DNA of 40,442 bases from Pseudomonadota bacterium (GTDB lineage Bacteria; Pseudomonadota; Alphaproteobacteria; Reyranellales; Reyranellaceae). How positions within the stretch are numbered: position 1 is the first letter of the stretch; every line of letters begins with the position of its first letter. The stretch is from assembly GCA_020160955.1 (NCBI GenBank), contig JAIUOX010000036.1, positions 1-40,442 of the forward strand, in the 5' to 3' direction. Below, piece by piece: positions 39,843-40,442 of the stretch. The notes beneath the pieces are model-generated. The model was not told the DNA's origin and searched no databases. It saw nothing but the letters and a program-made list of their open reading frames with translations. Made by a program: the position numbers and the translations under genes.

Positions 39843-40442
39843 ATGCGTATCGGTCCGAGTCTGATCCTGGCGGGACGCCAAACCCTGGCAATGACGCCGC
39901 AGCTTCAGCAGGCGATCAAGCTGCTGCAGTTCTCGCATCTCGAGTTGGCCGCCTACATCCAGCAGGAGCTGGAGAAGAACCCGCTGCTCGCGGAAGGTCC
40001 GTCCGACGACGGCCCGACCAACGAGCCCGAGGCGCCGGTCGCCGATGCCCCGAACGACACCGCCGACACCCTGGCCGCGGCCGCCCCGGCGCTGGCCGAG
40101 GCCGACGACCGCTGGACGCGCGAGTACGCCGACCGCGGCGGCGACGCCGCGGCGAGCGCCCCCGGTTCCGCCAGCGGCCAGCGCGAGGATGCGCCGACCG
40201 CCCTCGATTTCGCTGCCGAGCGGCCGCGCTCGCTGGCCGTCCACGTGCTCGAGCAGATCGAGCTGATGTTCACCGACCCGGCCGACCGCCGCATCGCGCT
40301 GAAGCTGGCCGAAGGTCTCGACGAGGCGGGCTACTGCCGCCTCGAGGCGCCGGCCGTCGCCGAGGGCGCGGCGGTCGACGTCGCGATGGTCGAGAAGGTG
40401 TGGGCCCGCCTGCGCCAGATGGAGCCGGCCGGCCTGTTCGCC
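39843..40442 (+). CDS. rpoN: RNA polymerase sigma-54 factor, N-terminal 200 residues (3' end cut by window edge)
   Basis: The sigma factor for -24/-12 promoters, which needs ATP-driven activators and often serves nitrogen and carbon metabolism. Region I, the Gln/Leu-rich activator-contact part, spans about residues 1-50 (LAMTPQLQQAIKLLQFSHLE, then LEKNPLLAEG). Region II (about 51-118) is acidic and alanine-rich. The start of region III (core-binding) is recognised by RSLAVHVLEQIELMFTDPAD and RIALKLAEGLDEAGY. The ATG at 39843 has AGGGGGG just upstream. It is preceded by its own type of promoter, and follows rnd directly; in many alphaproteobacteria lptC-lptA-lptB stand between or next to these genes, but here they are absent. 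Confidence 0.97.
   Translation, partial: MRIGPSLILAGRQTLAMTPQLQQAIKLLQFSHLELAAYIQQELEKNPLLAEGPSDDGPTNEPEAPVADAPNDTADTLAAAAPALAEADDRWTREYADRGGDAAASAPGSASGQREDAPTALDFAAERPRSLAVHVLEQIELMFTDPADRRIALKLAEGLDEAGYCRLEAPAVAEGAAVDVAMVEKVWARLRQMEPAGLFA

Overview
This is a GC-rich chromosomal segment from an alphaproteobacterium, probably a soil or water heterotroph of the Rhodospirillales/Hyphomicrobiales sort. The lineage call is inference. It rests on the orphan tripartite-tricarboxylate (Bug) binding proteins, a class IVb Flp pilin, an NDUFA9-type reductase, the glutamate synthase genes, and a short RNase D gene next to rpoN. I see no insertion sequence, phage, CRISPR array or rRNA. Nearly all of the window is tightly packed genes for uptake and breakdown of small organic acids, amides and aromatic compounds.

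Layout. 1-5136: the 3' part of a benzoylformate decarboxylase-like gene faces a three-gene operon (GntR regulator, acyl-CoA ligase, second TPP enzyme), with a 26-bp inverted repeat over the regulator's start codon. 5200-7500: a lone Flp pilin gene, two terminators, a GH19/lysozyme-like protein, and a Crp/Fnr regulator with a perfect TGTGA-N6-TCACA site upstream. 7641-14580: a Bug protein, a flavin monooxygenase divergent from an ABC uptake operon, an alpha/beta hydrolase, and a solute-binding-fold protein without signal peptide. 14577-18134: an operon of a Bug protein and two tandem paralogous GT-C-like membrane proteins. 18200-22368: glutamine amidotransferase, M20 amidohydrolase, 2-hydroxyacid dehydrogenase, acetyltransferase and two small secreted proteins. 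22434-27940: an ABC transporter, CoA-transferase and amidase operon behind a textbook sigma-54 promoter. 28083-30586: an operon of EamA transporter, enoyl-CoA hydratase and arylformamidase-like hydrolase. 30748-37574: a gltD - GST - 4-oxalocrotonate tautomerase - gltB operon. 37835-40442: NDUFA9-like reductase, tRNA-Leu(CAG), RNase D and the start of rpoN, itself behind a sigma-54 promoter.

How it works together. The ABC and Bug binding proteins would supply organic acids and amides. Amidases, hydrolases, TPP lyases, a CoA ligase, a CoA transferase and an enoyl-CoA hydratase would process them. GltBD assimilates the nitrogen released. Sigma-54 appears both as a gene (rpoN) and as the likely sigma factor for one catabolic operon, which fits nitrogen-responsive control.

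Most notable non-gene features: three copies of a composite palindromic element (8642-8765, 27948-28080, 30592-30724) with constant boxes and co-varying hairpin stems; two -24/-12 promoters; a Crp site matched to the adjacent regulator's recognition helix; convergent gene pairs whose stop codons abut or share CTAG; an amidase that seems to start at CTG; and a 12-bp tandem repeat containing the stop codon of rnd. I found no clear multi-gene defence or other novel system. The palindromic element family and the paired GT-C proteins are the best candidates for something under-described.
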